DNA of 64,000 nt, taken from Gnetum montanum (taxonomy: Eukaryota > Streptophyta > Gnetopsida > Gnetales > Gnetaceae). Of the stretch, positions 1 through 11,130 are shown piece after piece (the first letter of the stretch is position 1; each line of letters begins with the position of its first letter). The notes below the pieces were generated by a model that saw nothing but the letters and a program-made list of their open reading frames with translations, was not told the origin of the DNA and made no database searches. The position numbers were made by a program, and so were the translations under genes. Where the stretch lies: positions 318,669 through 382,668 of the forward strand of contig MNCI01005623.1 of the NCBI GenBank assembly GCA_015680685.1, in the 5' to 3' direction.

Positions 1-233
1 ACACAAAAATAATGTCCGATCTAATTTGTTTATATCTTCATAGTAGAATTTGTATAAAAATTTTATAAAAACTCCTGCTCAAACTTTACCACACTGTATT
101 ATTAATTATATTAAAAAGTTAATAATACTTTCCTCCCATACACTATTATTCATATGTTACTGCTATTTACTAATTTTCAGATTATCATAAATTCCGTGGA
201 AGAATAATTTACAAAGTTTTAATATTAACTAAA

Positions 234-927
234 ATGACATTGGATAGAGAGGAGATGGCGGAAGAAGAATTGAAGACAAGGAAAGAAAATGGAAGAGTGG
301 ATGGGATGGAGGATGGAACGCCGGAAGATGATGGCATGGACATAGTGACGGAAGAGGTTAAAACGGGTCAACACCGGTAAATGCCGGTTGTGTCCCCTAT
401 TGTGCACTGTTCCTGAGCCATGGGTAAAGTATGGACGATGGAGAAATACTCCACATAAACACTGATTTCTTGAGCCTGGCTTCAGCCACGGTGCTGTTCT
501 CTGGAAGATCCATTCCAATGGCTTTATTGTTCCAGAGACGAACCAGGAAGCTACTGCTGGGCTTAAAATATCCACGCCCAAAAACTTCTATATCCTTCAG
601 GCTGCTGATTCTGCTGAAATTGTGCAGATCTATGTATTCGTAATATCTTTTTTTCTCTGCACACCAGAGCCAGCGGTTGCTGAAGAGCTACGAGAGGATG
701 AAGTAGAATAAGGAGTTTTCGCTCATTAGGTGTGTTTTCCTAAGGTGGAGTGTGAGCCAGAGGAATAGGCGCCCGTAGGCCTCGTTAAGCCATCCCCTCT
801 ACGAGTCGATTATCATGAGAATGACGGTGAGAAGGGTGGAAAACCTGAGTATTTCACCCGCTGGCAGCAGAGTTGGGATTGTACTCATAATTCCCCACAA
901 TTTTGTGTTCATCTCCACGTACCTACC
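234..927 (+). pseudogene. Degraded low-copy gene fragment, unrecognised
   Basis: An ATG at 234 opens 48 acidic codons (Glu/Asp-rich, ending ...EEVKTGQHR) that stop at 378-380; a GTAAAT directly before that stop could be a splice donor. From 382 to 927 the next frame is almost open: five stops split it into protein-like stretches, including one with VLWKIHSNGF and STPKNFYILQAADSAE and, after 735, one with KPEYFTRWQQSWD. The Glu/Lys/Trp-rich residue use is unlike the retrotransposon debris elsewhere. I do not recognise the family. Either this is a decayed gene, or exons of a gene whose introns I cannot place. No repeat signature overlaps it. Confidence 0.4.
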
Positions 928-1639
928 TGAGTTATGAATTTTTAGATGCCTAACTTAAGAATTATGCAGGAAAGTTTGGCCTTAACAGTAGCAAACAAAC
1001 ATGATTCTTCGATGTAAAATCGACTCTACGATGCATGATATCATATGCAAGTTATGGTATTAAAATTTTATATTTAGATAATGCATGGCTTGCGTTTTTT
1101 GAATTTTGTTTTTGGTTTTAAGCAAAACATGATTCATTGTCCGTTGCAATGTATTATTCCAAGAATCAATAGCGGTAAGGTAATGGCTAATTTAATTATG
1201 AGTTATATTGCTTTATATTAAAACTCAAACTCTAATTCCATGATAACTACTGTAAATGCTATAGATCTATTGTTGCAGTTCAGTTTCAAGGAGCTTTTTC
1301 ATGATACCTTGTATCTTAGAAGCATAAGAAGATTCCTTTTAAGTAGCACAGACAGCAAATGCCTACTTTTCAGGAGATGCAATGCATTTTATAGATACAA
1401 AACTTCCATGAAAACTAACGATTTTTTTGAAGCCTGAACATACACGGTTAACTAGACATCAGGGAAATTTCAATCTATATTACTTGTTCTCAAGTGGATC
1501 CGAATGGACAAAAGTATCCATCAGAACTGGCCCACATATGATCGATGTGGTAACCATGAAGTTGAACAAGATATCACATCATCCACAGAGAGAAACCAGA
1601 ACCACTATTCATAGCAGCAGGACGAGCTTGTTCACTTCC
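928..1639. other. Intergenic flank, nothing assigned
   Basis: AT-rich sequence between two gene remnants. Short open frames occur (for example 1240-1437 plus) but have no recognisable residue pattern. The open frame at 1427-1789 is partly the complement of the minus-strand remnant that follows. I see no repeat, RNA gene or promoter here. Confidence 0.5.
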
Positions 1640-2026
1640 CTACCGAGTGTTATTTTCAGTTGCATTTTCGTCGTTGCTGCTGCTGTCCTTTCTTTTTGGT
1701 GCATTGACATCTTTTTGGGGCTTGCTGTTACTCCTGAAACGCTTGCAGCAGTTGATGAGGGAGGGAAAGGGCGGCAACGAGAGCAATAACTCAGTGAAGG
1801 ACTTCTTGGCGCGACTCGTCTCGTAGATTCGTACCAGAAATTGCAGGAACGAGAGCACGAGCAGAACGACCGAATTACAGGCGGAAACCTGCCACATCCA
1901 GAGGATCCACTGGATCTAATCTTTTTCGAAAACCTTGGGCAGCTTCCAATTGAATGTCTGCAAGTGCCGCAGCGGACCTTCGAAGTGCCTGCGTTGTTCT
2001 TGTTGTTGTTGACCACCACCAGCCAT
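1640..2026 (-). pseudogene. Small membrane-type protein gene with one in-frame stop
   Basis: The reverse strand has an ATG in good context (GCAAAAATGGCT) at 2026. It begins MAGGGQQQQEQRR, runs 36 codons to a TAG at 1918-1916, then continues in the same frame for 91 codons to a TAG at 1642-1640. Past the internal stop there is one hydrophobic segment, roughly QVSACNSVVLLVLSFLQFLV, followed by a charged Lys/Asn/Ser-rich tail with KPQKDVNAPKRKDSSS. That layout suits a small single-pass protein with a cytosolic tail. GC content is above that of the surroundings, as for low-copy plant exons. I do not recognise the family. One premature stop makes a young pseudogene or a sequencing error equally possible. 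Confidence 0.4.
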
Positions 2027-2117
2027 TTTTGCTCCGCCTGCTGCACTTGCAAAATGCAAACTGCAAACAGTCGCAAGAACTACACACTTTTGCTCACTCC
2101 TTTGTGATTTACTTCAT

Positions 2118-2423
2118 TTGCATTTGGCTGCTTCTGCTGTGTTTGTGTCATGTAAGAGTCCTATATCAGAGTGGAGACCGAAAGCAGGAGCAGAATGGAG
2201 TAAAGAAAATGGTCAAAATGTGTTGCAGAGTTTGGGCAGGCATGAAGCAACGAGGACTGTTGTTTCTCCGGATCCATGGAAGATTTGCAATTCCAACGGA
2301 CCAGAAATTAGGAGCCTGCAAAAGCAAAAGCTCAATGGAATGAGTACTGAAAGTAGCAGCAAAGCCCATACACATGCCAAAGACGGCAGGCAGACCATGC
2401 AGTTTATTTTAATGCTGCTTTAA
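2118..2423 (+). other. Possible exon of an unknown gene
   Basis: A 101-codon open frame that is polar and evenly mixed in residues, with runs such as AEWSKENGQNVLQSLGRHEA and STESSSKAHTHAKDGRQ. The pyrimidine-rich stretch before 2150 could serve as a 3' splice acceptor. Composition resembles the neighbouring remnant more than the TE debris. There is no known domain, and a second long frame overlaps it (1954-2343), so coding status is weak. Confidence 0.22.
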
Positions 2424-2429
2424 GCATGT

Positions 2430-3334
2430 GCTCGATGGCATAGCGTTACCTTGTTGAAGGCATTCAGTAGTTTTTTCATAATCCCTGTTGTGATTGGTGT
2501 TAAATATTGAAAGCAGTAAAAGAAAAGACAGAACAACTGAAAGTGAAAGTATCTTTTGAGAGGCGTGTTTCTTGTAATTTGGTAAAATCCGTGGGACAGT
2601 GCTCAACATCTCATGCGTTTAGAAGACTTTTCCTTTAGTTTTAAACTTCTAACCTGTATGCCTCTCTCTATCTTGTTTTGTTTGTATATACATTTCTGTG
2701 TTTGTTCCTTCGGGGATTTAATTAAGATTGTAACGCGGAAGGAAGAAAAAGATCCTTATGTGAACCACAGTTACTTTTATGTTTGAAAAGTTACATTTTG
2801 ATATGCAAAATATAGTTTTTAAATGCAATTCAAGGTTTTCACTAGGAAGTTTTTAAATGCCCATCATCATCTCCTCGCATCGAGAGTGGTGTTTTAGTCC
2901 ATCCAAATTGTAGTTAATATTACCATAAGATGAAATACAACTTTATTGCGTCCAAAGACCTATTAGATTTATTGAATATATTTTACATTTTAAATTTACA
3001 TAGGATTAAGAAAAAATAATATTAATTAAAAACTTCTAAATTTTTTATAACTACATTAAAAATTAAATTTGAATAGTAAATACTTTTTAAAATGAAATTG
3101 AAATTTTATTACTTCTTTATATTTATTGGATAGTATAAATGGACACGTCATGAGTTTTGAAAATATCGTTAAAAAAATTAACAAGCATTTTTAGTAATAT
3201 TTAGAACAAATCAAACAAATTTGTAACTATAATATGCCACTCATGTCTAATATGCTTAAATGACAAGATATTATAAGAAAATGTAGTGTTCATTGGTAAT
3301 GCTATTTATATTTCACAATATGTATATTCATTAT
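2430..3334. other. AT-rich flank, nothing assigned
   Basis: AT-rich DNA up to the first LTR boundary at 3335. The minus frame at 2409-2609 starts with a hydrophobic stretch but has no context supporting a gene. I see no repeat signature. Confidence 0.5.
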
Positions 3335-4137
3335 TGATGAATTGCAAGAGTTCCCTATGCTCAACTATATGAATCACAAGTATGTATACATAGTTTAGTT
3401 GAATTTTGTAGAACATTGGACCAATAGTATCCTAGATAATTAAGTGTAACCAGGTTGATTGTTGTCTTCTCAATCATCACTTGTGTAGCTTAATGGGTAT
3501 GGTTAAGTGTGATCGAGGCATAAAATTTTCTATTTTTTACTATTTTTATTATTAAGCTATTAAAATATTTAGGATAATAAAATGATTAAAATATTAATTT
3601 TTAATTAACTATGGAACTAAAGATAATCTAAACTAGCCTAAATATGAAGTACCCATTCCCACATTCCATTTACATCTTGAACTTATACTAATATTGCTAG
3701 GTTACCAAATGGTCATTGCTAGGCATACCAAATATCTATTACTAGGATTACTAAACATTAATACATTATATTTGAAGCAGGTATATTTATGTGATTATAG
3801 AATAAAATATTAATTATTTAAGCATTGAAGGGTAAAATGCATCATGATGTAAATTGCCGAAAATAAAGTAAAAATATTCTAAGTGCTACAATGGAGGGAA
3901 TTAATCTTATTTTTATTGTCAAAATGTTGAAGTATTCAACTACATCATTCACTTGAATAAAATTCCATTCAATCAACCCTATTCATGATGTGGGCACCCA
4001 AAGGGAAATTTGGCTAACTTCTACAAAAGAAAACTACAAGAGTTTGGCTACTAGAATGACCAAATGTGTCATAAATATGGATGGTATGCACATTTTTATA
4101 AGTAGAAAACCATACTATATCAACACATCATAGGATG
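3335..4137 (-). repeat. 3' LTR of element B, first part (split by element A)
   Basis: Starts TGATGAATTGC, the reverse complement of an LTR 3' end. It follows the landmarks of the other Athila-like LTRs here: the ...CAACTATATGAATCACAAG block near the edge, the AATAAAG-like block near 3860, and the U3 end by 4130. It stops at 4137, where element A begins, and resumes after A at 16758. The two parts total about 880 bp, the same as the intact LTRs of this superfamily. B is therefore the older, minus-oriented host of A. Confidence 0.82.
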
Positions 4138-5010
4138 TGATAAAGTGTAGTCACCTAGTTGCATTAATGTAGCCTTGTCGATGTATCCTCATTGATGCAT
4201 GGTTGCATGTGTTGACGTAGATACGTCGATGCTGACACAATCAGACCTATATAAATGCGAGTACCAAATGCATTTATGGCATGTTAAGTCTATAGTGTAT
4301 CAAAGCTCTTAGAGTTTGTTGTTTCTAGAGTTAGAATATTTTCCTTTGAGTACCTGTAGTATGAATTAAGAAATTGTACAGATCTTTATTCAAGCATCAT
4401 GTACCTACATGTTTGGATGTGAACGACAATAAAGACAAGATTTTTGAAATTCATTATAGCACTTAGATAGTTTAATCTTTCTTATTTGCACTTTATCTTT
4501 TAAGCACTTTATGTTTCTTGCCTAAAGTAATTAATGCATTTAAACATGAAAACATAAGTACGACCACTTCAAGTATAATGTACAATGATTGGTAATCCTA
4601 GTAGTGATCATTTGGTTTACCCAATAATCATCACTTGGTAACCCAGTAGCATTAGTACTAGTTTAGGATGTGTATGAAAAGTGGAAACAACTACTTATGT
4701 TAGGATAGCCTTTAGAATAGTTAGGTAGTTAAAAAACAGCTAATGGTCAATTATTCATCTTTCTACCTAGGACTTAAGATAAAATTATAAAGATATATAA
4801 AAAAATAAATATCATATGCCTTAACTCATTCTTAACCATACTTAAAGCATACACAAGTGTAAGTTAGGAAGATAACAATCACACAACCCTTAGGTTCATA
4901 GTTTTTATCTATAGGCAAACTTAGGAACTAAGTCCACGAAATTTGACCAAATCACTAGTGCACGCTTGTGATTCGTATGGTTGGATGTAGGGTATACTTA
5001 CTGCCCATCA
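4138..5010 (+). repeat. 5' LTR of element A
   Basis: 873 bp, starting TGATAAAGTG (from TGATG) and ending CCCATCA. It aligns along its length with 15895-16757. It has a TATA box (TATATAAAT) at 4248-4256, a polyadenylation-like AATAAAG near 4428, and the conserved last 150 bp shared by all LTRs of this superfamily in the window. U3 (4165-4240) carries repeats of a TCGATG/TTGATG core. Confidence 0.92.
4248..4256 (+). promoter_or_regulatory. TATA box of element A 5' LTR
   Basis: TATATAAAT about 110 bp inside the LTR. The 3' LTR has the same box at 16002-16009. It marks the likely Pol II start of the genomic RNA about 30 bp downstream and so the U3/R boundary. No test of activity is possible here; the element is decayed. 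Confidence 0.6.
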
Positions 5011-5011
5011 T

Positions 5012-5029
5012 TAGTGTTGTTATTAGGGA
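5012..5029 (+). other. Primer binding site of element A (tRNA-Asp type, decayed)
   Basis: TAGTGTTGTTATTAGGGA starts one base after the LTR. Against TGGCGCCGTTGCCGGGGA, the tRNA-Asp complement typical of Athila elements, it differs at eight positions, all C-to-T or G-to-A. The three related sites in the window support the same ancestral sequence. Confidence 0.75.
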
Positions 5030-5155
5030 TTTAGTTTAGTTAAGTGTGCTAAGTAGGAAAATATCATGATATTTTACAAAGATATTATAAGGACCAATCA
5101 ACGATAAATCATTAAGGAAATAATAACAAGCACACTATTTTTAGTAAAAGCTAAC

Positions 5156-7181
5156 ATGGCTTCTTCTCACATAGACGATCCTCTACCATTTATAGGTAGA
5201 TCCAATGAGCGATAGGAGGTTCAAAAAATGCCTCAATAACTTCATGTTGTTTGCACCCATCCAGATCCCTACAATTGGGATTTCACTTTCATCCTCCATC
5301 AAGATGAGTAGATGTGCTAGAGGGATATGGAATGCAACGTTGTGTTGCTTCTTGATCGATTGGTTCTTATCATGTTGATGAGAAATCTCATTAGATTGGA
5401 CATTGTTGTACTCGATGTGGTGTATGAGGTCCAAGACCATACTTATCGAGATTATCATGCTATTGATGCCTAGTGCAAGAAAGATTAGTAGATGGAGGCA
5501 CGATACGAGGCCTTTAAGGGTAAGAGGATCCCAAGCCAATTATTCTTGCAACAACATAAGAAAGGTAAGGACTTCTTTTTTAGGAAAATTCCAATACACA
5601 AACTCTCCTTCTTTCTATGATGAGAAAACCCTTAACCAAAGGTTGCAATCAACTGTGAACAACCTAGGTGAGGGAAAGACTAGTTCTCATGACTAGGGAG
5701 CCTTAAAAGATAACAACCATAGCCACTCATTCAAAGACAAGGATAACTACAAGCAAAAAGATAAAGAAAGATAAGATGATTAGGGTAGGAACCAAAGGAG
5801 AAGAACTAGTAGACATCATTCTATTGGTTCTCCTTCTTTTCCATCCTCATCATATGCTTCATCTTCATCCTCAAGCTCTGATAGGAGGAAGAAGAGTTGA
5901 GATAGAAGGAGAAATAGATGAGATGGGGATGGGGATGAATGATAGGATAGGGATGAATGTAGATCTCACTGAGATAATCAAGAACATGGACAAGGATAAT
6001 AACAAAGGAATGAATATCATTGAGAAAGAAGGCATAACAATGCTTATCATAGACATCATGGCCATGATAGGGACCATAGAGATCCTTATGACTATGATAA
6101 GCCTCTAATAGCTATCCAAAATATGTTGAACATTTTAGAGGTAGTTATAATTTCAACAAGGCACTTAAAAGATAGTCAAATCAAGAGGTTGGATATGAAT
6201 ACTATTTGTAGGTTTGAAGGAGGATACAATTTAGATCCAGAAAACTATCTTCAAGCCTTTCATGATGTGTATGTGTTATAGAACATAAAGAACAAATGGT
6301 AGAAGGTAAAGCTATTTCCAATGACACTTATCAAGAAAGCTAAACATTGGTATCAATCCTTAGAAAGAGAATTCATCCATCGATAGAGTACTATGTTGAA
6401 ACTTTTCAATGATAAATATCAAAGATACTCTAGAGTATCCAACTTGTAGAGGCAGATCCAAGGATGAAAGTAAGGAAATGATGAATCCTTGGATGTAGCC
6501 CTAGGTAGGTATTATTCTCTTCTATAATAATGCCTAGGCCATGGATACTCCCAAAGGACTTAGCTCCATCATATCATAGATGGACTCAAAAACAAAATAA
6601 GAAAAACCCTTGGGGTCTATGCTTAAGGGAGACTTCCTAAACTATAGGTCCATCAAATCCAAAGGTTGATAGATAAGATGCTTAAAGAAGAGGGAGAACT
6701 TAAAAAGCATGAAAGTATAAAAAAGTACAATAGGGATCCCTCCATTCACAAAAGGAAGGTGCGTTTCTATGAAACTAAGTAGGAGGCATTGTTTAATAAA
6801 CTGGTGCAAAGGAAAACCTTGACGATACAAAAATCTATCATTGAAATATTGACTAAGATAGATAAAATGTTGGACTTATTAGATGAGAAGTTTCAAAAAA
6901 CTCTAAAAATCACAAAGGAAAGAAGAGACCAAGGGAATAGTGGTCAAGAAAGAAGAAATAAGAATGATGTAGAACAAGGATATTATAAGCATAGGGGTAA
7001 AGATGCATCAATTGAGGAAATTGTAGATTTTGAAATAAATGATGATAGATGCGAGATCTGCCAGTACAAACATCCTAAGGGATGTTGCTTAATGGTCTCA
7101 CATCTACAGGGATCTAGGATGTATACCTTAAATCCTAGATTGGCAAAGTGGCAAGCACCTAGGCGGTTTTCTTATCCATAA
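5156..7181 (+). pseudogene. gag of element A, decayed
   Basis: Starts at ATG 5156 (MASSHIDD...), as in the gag of element G (MSSSHKS...). Recognisable parts in order: an N-terminal region with FILHQDE; a Ser/Arg/His-rich middle section (about 5770-6080); the gag core near 6190-6560 with GGYNLDPENYLQAFHDVYVL; a Lys/Glu-rich helical segment (6640-6960); and a zinc-knuckle-like CEICQYKHPKGCC at about 7050-7090. The protein would be the structural coat of the particle. Many stops and several frame shifts interrupt it. The finger spacing is C-x2-C-x3-H-x4-C, one residue shorter before His than the usual knuckle. The last part (6789-7181) is open for 130 codons. Confidence 0.88.
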
Positions 7182-7766
7182 CACAACTATAGGTAATAAT
7201 TTTGCCAATAACTATATTATCCAAGTGTAGCACCTCCTCAGCCTTAGGAGCAGTATTGGCAATGGCAACATCCATAGTCATGGGGGATGCTACCACCTTG
7301 GAAGAAATATTCTTACAGGTAACCTGATCCCTATGGAATCTATGTTTAGTAACTTGTATCCCCATGGGACTCTTGTAGCCATACCTCCTTCCCTTACCAC
7401 TACTATCCTCTAGAATACTACAAAGCACCTTCTCCACAAGGAGAGTTTTCTTTTTCCTTTCATCCTCCAGAGAACCCACCAACTCTTGCATTGTAACCAA
7501 CCACTATACATTTGTCACCTATTCCATCCATGGAGGATGAAATTTCCACATAGCCAAAATAAAACAATTCCATGAGGGTAGTTAATCTATAGCTAAATAT
7601 CCATCCAAGTGGTCCTAAATCCAAGCCTTGTAAAAGGTGATTCATCAGAACCAACAGTTCCATGAAACCCTCACAAACACATGGAGCTACCGACCTTGTT
7701 GATTCTACCTCTAAAAATTCTACCAAGCCATCTTCAGATCAAACATCTCCCTAAATTCACATTATC
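7182..7766 (+). other. gag tail/linker of element A
   Basis: Corresponds to the Pro/Gln/Ser-rich gag tail found in elements F and G between the knuckle and the protease. The minus frames 7159-7500 and 7460-7726 are shadows. No domain is visible. Confidence 0.5.
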
Positions 7767-8160
7767 ATGTATACCCATGAGGGTACAAATTCGATAAAGG
7801 CATGCCACCTTCCTAAGAAACAATTAGATTCTAGGAGTCCCCTCATTTACTTACAAATTGCAAGAAATGAGCCATGTAAGGCTCTCTTGGATTCAGATTT
7901 TGGAGTCAACTTGATTTTCCAAGAAATGTATAAGACTTGGAACTTGCCTCTCTTGAAGAAGAGCAACATTAGGCTGGAGTTGGTAGATCAGTCCATCACT
8001 ATCCCTCTAGGGCTAGTGAAGAACATTGTGACCACCATTTGTGGGTGGTCATATCCTATTGATTTCCTTATGATTTATTTGAAAAATTGCATGGGGAACT
8101 TCCTTATCATTATGGGAAGGGCATGGCTAAATATGGTTGATGCTATAATGGGTATTTGAG
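7767..8160 (+). pseudogene. Aspartic protease of element A, decayed
   Basis: A 130-codon open frame. ALLDSDFGVNLI stands where a retropepsin has its D-[ST]-G active site, so Gly is replaced by Asp. The second hallmark, FLIIMGRAWL, corresponds to the family's I-I-L-G-R/M-x-x-L flap and helix region about 75 residues on. Between them lies KKSNIRLELVDQSITIPLG, almost identical in elements G and H. The enzyme would cleave the Gag-Pol polyprotein inside the particle. With DSD it should be inactive. A TGA ends the open frame just after MGI, and the region runs on into a linker. Confidence 0.85.
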
Positions 8161-8810
8161 ACCTTTCCTTGAAAATTTCCAAGGAAAATGAACTTGCTAA
8201 AGTTGAGAAGAAGAGATTTCTATCCATCACATACAATGACATAGGTTGCCATTACATGTAGAAACTATAGACAATCAAAGACACATAAATTCAAGCATGC
8301 AATTAGTGTGCTGAAACAACAACAATTCAAAGGTACTTGTATGTAGCAGCCACAAAATAAGAGGGTACCTAGTGGTTGATAACAAAAGATCAAATGGAAT
8401 CCACTATGTGCATGAAATGGTCTAAGAGCCTCACCCGCACTTATGTTGAAAGCATGGAAAAATTGGAGCAACTCCATTACTAATTCCTCAACACATAAAG
8501 TGAAATAGATTGGGAAGAGCTAGATATCCTTGATAACTTCAAGCAAGAGCCCCTTGAATTAAAGGCTTTACTAGTAGGCATGGAATCTACCTTTCTCAAT
8601 AATGGTACGCTAGTAATCATCAATGCCAAACTTGCTTTCAAACAAAAATGGAAACTATTGAAGGTGGTAAAAAAAGGAATAATAGCCTTTCCTTGATCAT
8701 ATCATGAGCTTAGAAGGAATAGATCCATGGATATGCTAACATTGTATTTATATAGAATCCTCTATCAAGCCAAAGAGGTAGTTGCAATAACAGTTGAATT
8801 CCAAACTCAA
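8161..8810 (+). other. Protease-RT linker of element A
   Basis: Contains the block YVAATK at about 8340, which is also found after the protease of G (YVATTQ), F and H and so marks the end of the protease region throughout the family. Farther on the residues are acidic (EIDWEELDILDNFKQEPLEL). No catalytic motif. Confidence 0.6.
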
Positions 8811-9480
8811 GTAGGTTGTCAAGGAGGAGGTGGAACAATTTCTCAAAGCTAGGTTCATCTACATAATTATGTATCATTAATGGGTTAGCCCACTCATTAT
8901 TATTCCAAAGAAAGAAGAAAATGGTGAGTTTGCATGGACTTTTGACTATTGAACATGGCAACTTATGAGGATCATTTTTCATTGTCATTTGTTGATCAAG
9001 TGTTGGACACTATAGTAGGACATTACTATTACAACTTCCTGAATGGTTATAGTGGTTATAAACAAATCCAAATAGCATCAAAGAACTAGGCCAAAAATAT
9101 ATTGAAAAGTTCTTGGAAGACTTTTGTATACAAAAAGATGCCATTTGGCCTATGCAATGCCCCTTTTACATTCCAAGAGTTGGTCCTTAGCATCTTCCAA
9201 TGGTAAATTGGTAGTGAGGTAGAAGTCTTTATGGATGACTTCTATACCTAGGAGGCTACATTTGAACAAGCCTTGGATCATCTTTAGTAGGTACTTCAAT
9301 GCTATGTGGAGACTAACTTAAAGCTCAATTGGTAGAAGAGCCACCTGATGGTCCAAGAAGACATTGTCTTGGAGTATAGAATTTCAAGTAAAGGGATTGA
9401 GATGGATCCAAAAAAAGTACAAGTCATCCAAGAAATCACCAAGTAACTAGAAATAGTAAATGATGTAAGGTCAGTCCTTG
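8811..9480 (+). pseudogene. Reverse transcriptase of element A, decayed
   Basis: RT would copy the element's RNA into cDNA. Visible blocks are EVEQFLKARFI near 8825, the palm block MPFGLCNAP at 9138-9164, the catalytic FMDD at 9228-9239 (usual form Y/F-x-D-D), and downstream NLKLNW...H-MV and S-KGIEMDPKKVQVI up to about 9440. FGLCNAP with FMDDF is the Athila signature. Stops occur at many Trp, Gln and Arg positions, plus shifts, so it cannot be translated whole. Confidence 0.9.
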
Positions 9481-10040
9481 GCCACACTGGTTATCATAGA
9501 TGCTTGATCGAGAACTTCTAAAAAACTGTTAAACCATTGGTGGAGCTGATAAAGAAGGATGCATCTTTGACTTGGACCAAGGAATGTGAGAATGCATTCC
9601 AATAGTTAAAATAAAAGCCCATGGAAACTCTAATTCTACATGTGCTTGATTGGTCCAAGGCATTTTACATTATGACTAACACATTCAATTATGCTTTGGG
9701 GGGCTATGCTTACATAATTGGATGATCAAAGATGTTCCTACTACATCCATTGTGCAAACCAAAACATTGTAGGTGAAGAATTGAACTACATCACCACAGA
9801 AAAGGAACTCATTGTAGTGGTGTATGCCTTAGAAAAATTTAGGCATTATGTTCCTGGATATCAAGTTTTTATGTATACAGATCATAGTGCTATCTAGTTC
9901 CTCATGAACAAACCAATAGTAAGCTCTTGTGTCATATAGTGATTGGTGATTTTGTAGGAGTTCAATCTTACTACAATGGATAAAAAGGTAACCAAGAATA
10001 TGGTTGCTGACCACTTTTCTTGATTATGATGGGATAGTAA
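9481..10040 (+). pseudogene. RNase H of element A, decayed
   Basis: Begins with the RT-RNase H connection and continues with YITTEKELIVVVYALEKFR (about 9787-9843), YTDHSAI (about 9872-9892) and the terminal MVADH near 10001. The Glu of TEKEL and Asp of TDHSA are catalytic carboxylates of Ty3-type RNase H, which degrades the RNA strand of the hybrid. Both are still readable, but the frame is broken elsewhere. Confidence 0.82.
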
Positions 10041-10289
10041 AGAGGATGAAGGATCTGTATCTAAACAATCTCCAAATGAACACCTCTTTGTCAAAGCTAC
10101 TGAAGTTTGATATCCTAAAGATTCTAACTAGTATGATGAAATCCTCTCTTATCTCCTCACTCAAGAGATGCTACAAGAATGGGATAGTAGGAAGAAATAA
10201 CAGTTTCTTTATCAAGCTAAACACTACATGGAGATCAAGGGAAACCTTTATAAGAGTTGTGCTAATGGCTTGGTACCATGGTCTGTACT

Positions 10290-11130
10290 TGATGTTGATT
10301 AACTCTAAGTCCTCTAGGATGCTCATGAAAGCCTTTATGGGGTTCATTATGCTGGGAGAAGAGTGACTATTAAAATCCTCATGGTAAGGTATTACTAGCC
10401 AATAATATTTAGGGATGTCCATTAGTTCTTCATTTTGTGTGATAGATACCTAAGAGATGGAAGGATAACAACACAAATGAAGGGCTCCAACAATGGATTC
10501 AACCATTGGAGCCTTTTGATCTTTGGGACATTGACTTCATGGGGTCCATCAAACCCATGTCTAATGGAAAGACATACATCATTATCATAGTGGACTAATG
10601 CATAAAATGGCCTGAAGCTACCATTGTTATTGAATGTTCATTATCTATGACAGTATGAGTTGTACAAAAAAATATGGTAAATAGGTTTGTTATGCCAAGG
10701 GAACTAATTTCTAATAATGAAACACATTTTATAGGTTCAAATTTTTAAAAACTAATGTAATGCTTGGGGGTCAAACATAAACTTACAAATCTATACCATC
10801 CCTAAGCTAATGATTAATAAAAAGTCACAAATAGGGAAATAACTAGATTACTAACCAATATAGTTAGTAAATGTAGGAAATATTGGAGTACAAAACTTAA
10901 TGCTACTCTCTGGGCTTATCGATCAACATGGAAACTTCCTATAGTTGATTTTCCTTATGAGTTTGTGTATGGAAAACTTCCAGCTCTTTCTATCCAAGTA
11001 GAGCTCTATAAACTTCTATACACTTTCAATAGCTTCTAACTTGACCTTAGTTTGAGTCTAGCCCAAAGAGAAAGATTAATGAAATTAAATACAGTAGACA
11101 AAAATTGATTCGTAGCCCTATTCATGAATG
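10290..11130 (+). pseudogene. Integrase of element A, decayed
   Basis: The order fits a Ty3 integrase. There is a zinc-binding start with DAHESLYG and later CDRYLRDG (10316-10450), and a core starting FDLWDIDFMGSIKPMSNGKT at about 10518-10575 with the first catalytic Asp. The second catalytic block reads SNNETHFIGSNF (10705-10740), so the expected Asp is Asn. NREITRLL near 10835 holds the catalytic Glu. The C-terminal part keeps YGKLPALSIQVEL (about 10970). Integrase would insert the cDNA. No chromodomain is visible, as expected for Athila. Confidence 0.85.

Noticed and set aside
1427-1789. 120-codon plus-strand ORF
   Set aside because: Overlaps the complement of the better supported minus-strand remnant 1640-2026 and has no domain.
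5776-6108. 110-codon Ile/Met-rich ORF
   Set aside because: Shifted reading of the Arg/Ser/His-rich gag section of A; the same section in G shows the true frame.
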